Origin: an uncultured Oscillospiraceae bacterium
GTDB lineage: Bacteria; Bacillota; Clostridia; Oscillospirales; Acutalibacteraceae
DNA length: 64,000 nucleotides
Assembly: GCA_900548305.1 (NCBI GenBank)
Contig: URJZ01000002.1
Span: 40,416-104,415, forward strand
Reading direction: 5' to 3'
The notes below the pieces were generated by a model. The model had not been told where the DNA came from and ran no database searches. It saw nothing but the letters and a program-made list of their open reading frames with translations. The translations under genes were made by a program, and so were the position numbers. Positions 61,326 through 64,000 of the stretch are shown piece by piece (within the stretch, counting starts at the first letter, position 1; each line of letters begins with the position of its first letter).

Positions 61326-62072
61326 ATGGATTGGAAAAAAGACTGTTGGAGTAAAGAAAGTTATCAAGATTTTAAAAATTACTTGTTGCAAATCGCAGAG
61401 GAGGAATACCGTAAATTTAATGAAAAAATCATTCCGTGCAATCATCCGATACTGGGAATTCGCATGCCTGTTTTACGTAAGTTGGCAAAAGAAATTGCCA
61501 GAGGAGATTGGAAATCTTATTTAAAAGTTGCCAAAGATGACAGCCATGAAGAAATTATGCTGCAAGGTATGGTAATCGCCTCTGTAAGCCCCAAAATTGA
61601 GTTTTCGGAAGTATTGAGATACATTACTTATTATGTGCCTAAATTGTCTAACTGGGCTTTGGTAGACGCTTTTTGCGGCGACATGAAAATAGTTGCGCAT
61701 CATCAGGAGGAAGCTTATTTTTTTATTGTGCATTATTTGAAATCAGCAGAAGAATATTCGGTACGATTTGCAATTGTCATGCTGATGAACTATTACTTAG
61801 ATACGCAGCATATCAATACCGTTTTTGGGTTGTTTGATTCTGTACATCATGATGGATATTACGTTAAAATGGCTTTAGCTTGGGCGATTTCCATTGCTTT
61901 TATCAAGTTGAGAGAAGAAACGCTACAATATTTGAATCATAATAAATTAGATTATTGGACAGTGCAAAAGGCAATGCAAAAAATATTAGAATCTAATCGA
62001 GTTGATAATGAAACGAAAGAAATGATTCGTAATATGAAGATGCAAAGAAAAGAATCAAAAACTTATGAATAA
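61326..62072 (+). CDS. DNA alkylation repair protein, AlkD-like
   Basis: 248 residues, all-helical HEAT-like repeat glycosylase family that removes bulky or positively charged alkylated bases. VLRKLAKEIARGDWKSYLKVAKDDSHEEIMLQGMVI and NWALVDAFCGDMK (WxxxD motif region) and the final YWTVQKAMQKILESNRV fit the family. AAAGGAGG precedes ATG. Overlaps the YgjP gene by eight bases. Confidence 0.88.
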   Translation: MDWKKDCWSKESYQDFKNYLLQIAEEEYRKFNEKIIPCNHPILGIRMPVLRKLAKEIARGDWKSYLKVAKDDSHEEIMLQGMVIASVSPKIEFSEVLRYITYYVPKLSNWALVDAFCGDMKIVAHHQEEAYFFIVHYLKSAEEYSVRFAIVMLMNYYLDTQHINTVFGLFDSVHHDGYYVKMALAWAISIAFIKLREETLQYLNHNKLDYWTVQKAMQKILESNRVDNETKEMIRNMKMQRKESKTYE

Positions 62073-62745
62073 ACAAAGTATCACATATCAAATCATTCGT
62101 TGTAAACGTAAGAGTACGGCTATTTATGTGAAAGAGGGGGGAACTGTTGTTGTAAGAGCTCCCTTTTTCATTTCTAATGAACAAATTGATGCCTTTGTCC
62201 AATCGCATTACCACTGGATTTTACTGAAACAGAGTGAGCAACAGAGTTTACAGCAGAAAAAAGAACATTTTTCAGTTACCGACCAAGATACTCTCACCGT
62301 GCTGGGAAGAGAGTATCCTGTGGTTTATGGTAACCAAGTTTATTTTAACGGAACAGTATTTGAAATACCGGAAATAGACTTTTCACAAATAAAACCACAA
62401 GTGATAGCTGAGTACAAACGGCTTGCAACAAAAATTATTACAGAAAGAGTTGGTTATTTTAGCGAATTAACCGGGTGGAAAGCAGAGTCAGTCAAAATAG
62501 GAAGTGCTAAAACACGTTGGGGCTCTTGTTCCGGAACAAATAATCTAAATTTTACTTGGAAACTCATTTTTGCTGATTTAAATACAATAGATTATGTAGT
62601 ATTGCATGAACTTGCTCATACAAAAGAGCATAATCATTCGCAGCGTTTTTGGAACTTGGTAGCAAAATATATGCCTAATTATAAAAAAATTAGGGGAAAT
62701 TTGATTGCGGTACAGAAAAAACTAATGCAGGAAAATTGGGATTGA
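62065..62745 (+). CDS. YgjP-like zinc metallopeptidase (DUF45)
   Basis: 226 residues. N-terminal beta-rich part (IRCKRKSTAIYVKEGGTVVVRAPFFIS) and C-terminal gluzincin-like HExxH site: VVLHELAHTKEHNHSQRFW with a third His, preceded by TRWGSCSGTNNLNFTWKL. The family is annotated as M48-related or UTP pyrophosphatase-like (YgjP); true activity uncertain. Coupled to the AlkD-like gene by overlap. Confidence 0.86.
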   Translation: MNKQSITYQIIRCKRKSTAIYVKEGGTVVVRAPFFISNEQIDAFVQSHYHWILLKQSEQQSLQQKKEHFSVTDQDTLTVLGREYPVVYGNQVYFNGTVFEIPEIDFSQIKPQVIAEYKRLATKIITERVGYFSELTGWKAESVKIGSAKTRWGSCSGTNNLNFTWKLIFADLNTIDYVVLHELAHTKEHNHSQRFWNLVAKYMPNYKKIRGNLIAVQKKLMQENWD

Positions 62746-62775
62746 TAAGTTAAAATCGATTTTGAATGAATCAAT

Positions 62776-62812
62776 AAGAAAGAGGATGTCAAACGACATC
62801 CTCTTTCTTATT
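62776..62812. terminator. Terminator after the YgjP-like gene
   Basis: AAGAAAGAGGATGTC-AAAC-GACATCCTCTTTCTT stem; symmetrical enough to act on both strands. Confidence 0.88.
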
Positions 62813-62968
62813 TGTGCTTATTTTTAAGTGATGGCTTTCGATGCTCCAATCTTTTTGTGACATTACGGGTAAGAGAGGTTGGCTGTTGTAGGCGTGTGCT
62901 TGCAAACTGGATTCATTAAATCTGGCTTTGAGTACGGGAGATGTAAATCTCTCTTTTATATCATTTTG
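62789..62968 (-). other. Possible coding remnant or dispersed repeat in a gap
   Basis: The 62813-63085 gap has no proper gene. On the minus strand a frame runs from just after TAG (62969) to TGA (62789) and reads as protein-like text (for example NSQPLLPVMSQKDW, SIESHHLKIS), but has no good start or SD and ends inside a terminator. It may be the spurious ORF of a repetitive intergenic element or a gene tail. Confidence 0.25.
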
Positions 62969-63085
62969 CTAGTATTGTTGTAATATGCTTCAACCAAGAT
63001 GTGTATTAGGATATGATTTTAATGAATAACATTATTTTATAAGCAACGAAGTATGCAGGGATGTTTAAACTTTATCCTATTTTTC

Positions 63086-63796
63086 TCATGTATGAAGTCG
63101 TTTTTGATATTGGGGACATACTTTCATACAGATTCCACAGACAGCACCGCGACCGATATGTTGAAACTGTTTTTTCATATATTGACTACAGGTTTCGGCA
63201 GAAAAAATTTCTTCTCTTGCGATACCTATGTGCCACTCTTTGCCAGATATTGCACCACTGGGACAAGCATTGGTACATAAAGTACAGTCTTTACAAATAG
63301 AAATAGGTGCATGATTTTGAAGTGATACGGGACAATTGGTAAACAAACTTCCCAAACGAACCCGAGCCCCGTATTCTTTATGTAGAAATAGCGAGCTTTT
63401 TCCGATAGTACCTAGCCCCGCTAAACATGCTAATTTTTTATGAGAATAGCGTCCATTATAATTCCAGCCATTAAGATTAATGCTTTGGGAAGCGCCAACT
63501 GTTATATAGCGATATCCTTTTTGTTCCAAATATATTCCAAGTTTTAACAATGTTTGGTCAATAAAGGTATTTACAGTGCGATAATGATGAAAATAGGTGT
63601 GAGTCGGAGCATCTGTAATTTCGTCAATGATTGCATCGGATAATTTAACTGCTATGCTGATTCCGTAATTACAGTCTCCAAAATCCATATTACATTGTTT
63701 TAATAGATGGATATCATCCTGCTCCAAATGTGCAAAGCCTACAGATTGGATTCCTTGTTGGTTTAAAAATTGGATAAGTTCCTGTTGTATTGACAT
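63086..63796 (-). CDS. QueG-like iron-sulfur protein
   Basis: 236 residues, shorter than epoxyqueuosine reductase (about 300-380). C-terminal double [4Fe-4S] motifs CKDCTLCTNACPSGAIS and CGICMKVCP plus an additional Cys in FSAETCSQY, and the KLACLAGLGTIGKSSLFLHKEYGARVRLGSLFT block that QueG and its relatives share. Complete QueG function is doubtful because the corrin-binding N-terminal part is reduced; annotate as 4Fe-4S double-cluster protein. GGAGG lies upstream of ATG. Its promoter appears to lie in the repeat array. Confidence 0.82.
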   Translation of the reverse strand: MSIQQELIQFLNQQGIQSVGFAHLEQDDIHLLKQCNMDFGDCNYGISIAVKLSDAIIDEITDAPTHTYFHHYRTVNTFIDQTLLKLGIYLEQKGYRYITVGASQSINLNGWNYNGRYSHKKLACLAGLGTIGKSSLFLHKEYGARVRLGSLFTNCPVSLQNHAPISICKDCTLCTNACPSGAISGKEWHIGIAREEIFSAETCSQYMKKQFQHIGRGAVCGICMKVCPQYQKRLHT

Positions 63797-63843
63797 AATT
63801 CCTCCAAAGAGATATAACGATTTTGTTTCAAAAAGATGTGTTT

Positions 63844-63872
63844 ATTATAACATTAAAAAAATTGCTTAGCAA
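63844..63872 (-). promoter_or_regulatory. Repeat-borne promoter of the QueG-like gene
   Basis: Minus strand TTGCTA (63867-63872), 17-base spacer, TATAAT (63844-63849), 48 bases before the start codon; same geometry as the pyrC repeat. Confidence 0.65.
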
Positions 63873-64000
63873 TTTTTAGCAGATAAGGGTTAAAACGTTC
63901 TAGTCAACAACCAAAATCTCTGATTTTGTAGTTGTTGCTAGGCTGTTATAACATTAAAAAAATTGCTTAGCAATTTTTAGCAGATAAGGGTTAAAACGTT
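63844..64000 (-). repeat. Tandem promoter-hairpin repeat array, cut by window edge
   Basis: Two identical 55-base blocks (63845-63899 and 63946-64000), period 101, separated by a 46-base segment with a long hairpin (CAACAAC...AAAATC / GATTTT...GTTGTTG at 63905-63935). The first block has TATAAT where the second has TATAAC. Reads in the direction of the QueG-like gene and is homologous to 17224-17334. The array continues past the window. Confidence 0.85.

Noticed and set aside
63845..64000. CRISPR array
   Set aside because: Direct repeats with a hairpin spacer look array-like, but the repeat is 55 bases, the spacer is itself a perfect hairpin, and a copy before pyrC carries the same 'spacer'. 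It is a composite repeat.

Overview
The window is AT-rich DNA, and its gene content points to an anaerobic, Gram-positive, Clostridia-type Firmicute, perhaps a gut Oscillospirales/Ruminococcaceae relative (the rank is my inference). Supporting signs are an spc/alpha ribosomal operon with a KOW gene between map and infA, a trimeric NADH-linked [FeFe] hydrogenase, a V-type ATPase, acetate kinase, formate-THF ligase, a Zur-type regulator and a sorting signal of the SPKTG type. No rRNA, tRNA, prophage, insertion sequence or CRISPR array was found.

Layout. 1-4855: end of the ribosomal operon (adk, cut by the window edge, then map, KOW gene, infA, rpmJ, rpsM, rpsK, rpsD, rpoA, rplQ). 4906-7324: serC-serA on the minus strand. 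7462-16034: two hydrogenase operons. The first is regulatory-looking (DRTGG protein, HATPase, sensory-type [FeFe] hydrogenase, second DRTGG protein, PHP phosphoesterase). The second encodes HydC, a HATPase, an HndB-like ferredoxin, HydB and HydA. 16076-22733: a YdcF protein, then pyrC, pyrF, pyrK, pyrD, a histidine phosphatase and ruvX. 22823-28534: an ABC importer and a Crp/Fnr regulator on the minus strand, divergent from a GTPase, an ABC ATPase and a cytoplasmic binding-protein-like protein. 28533-36718: degV, a 6S-like RNA, a DUF1292 gene, a TrxB-like reductase, an SGNH hydrolase, the zur-znuACB operon and rodA. 36860-43738: fhs, tsaE, tsaB, rpiB, a mutarotase-like gene, tmcAL and ackA. 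43737-49666, all minus: DUF378, a surface ubiquitin-like protein, ispE, DUF362 ferredoxin, aminotransferase, Lrp and PHP genes. 49849-51595: an ACT protein and a UPF0210 protein. 52230-61211: a nine-gene V-ATPase operon. 61272-64000: an AlkD-like gene, a YgjP-like gene, a QueG-like gene and a tandem repeat array.

Most remarkable is 44182-45054. It encodes a secreted protein whose predicted mature N-terminus is a ubiquitin fold about 79% identical by my hand alignment to eukaryotic ubiquitin (60 of 76 residues, 60 of the first 71). All seven lysines and the Ile44 patch are kept, but the terminal Gly-Gly is missing. The fold is fused to Cys/His-rich repeats and a C-terminal SPKTG cell-wall sorting signal. 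A second candidate system is the divergent Crp/Fnr-centred cluster at 22895-28496, which looks like uptake plus cytoplasmic insertion of an unknown metal or cofactor. Structural elements worth study are a pseudoknot-capable leader before the V-ATPase B gene, and a dispersed promoter-hairpin repeat that sits upstream of both pyrC and the QueG-like gene with identical -35/-10 spacing.
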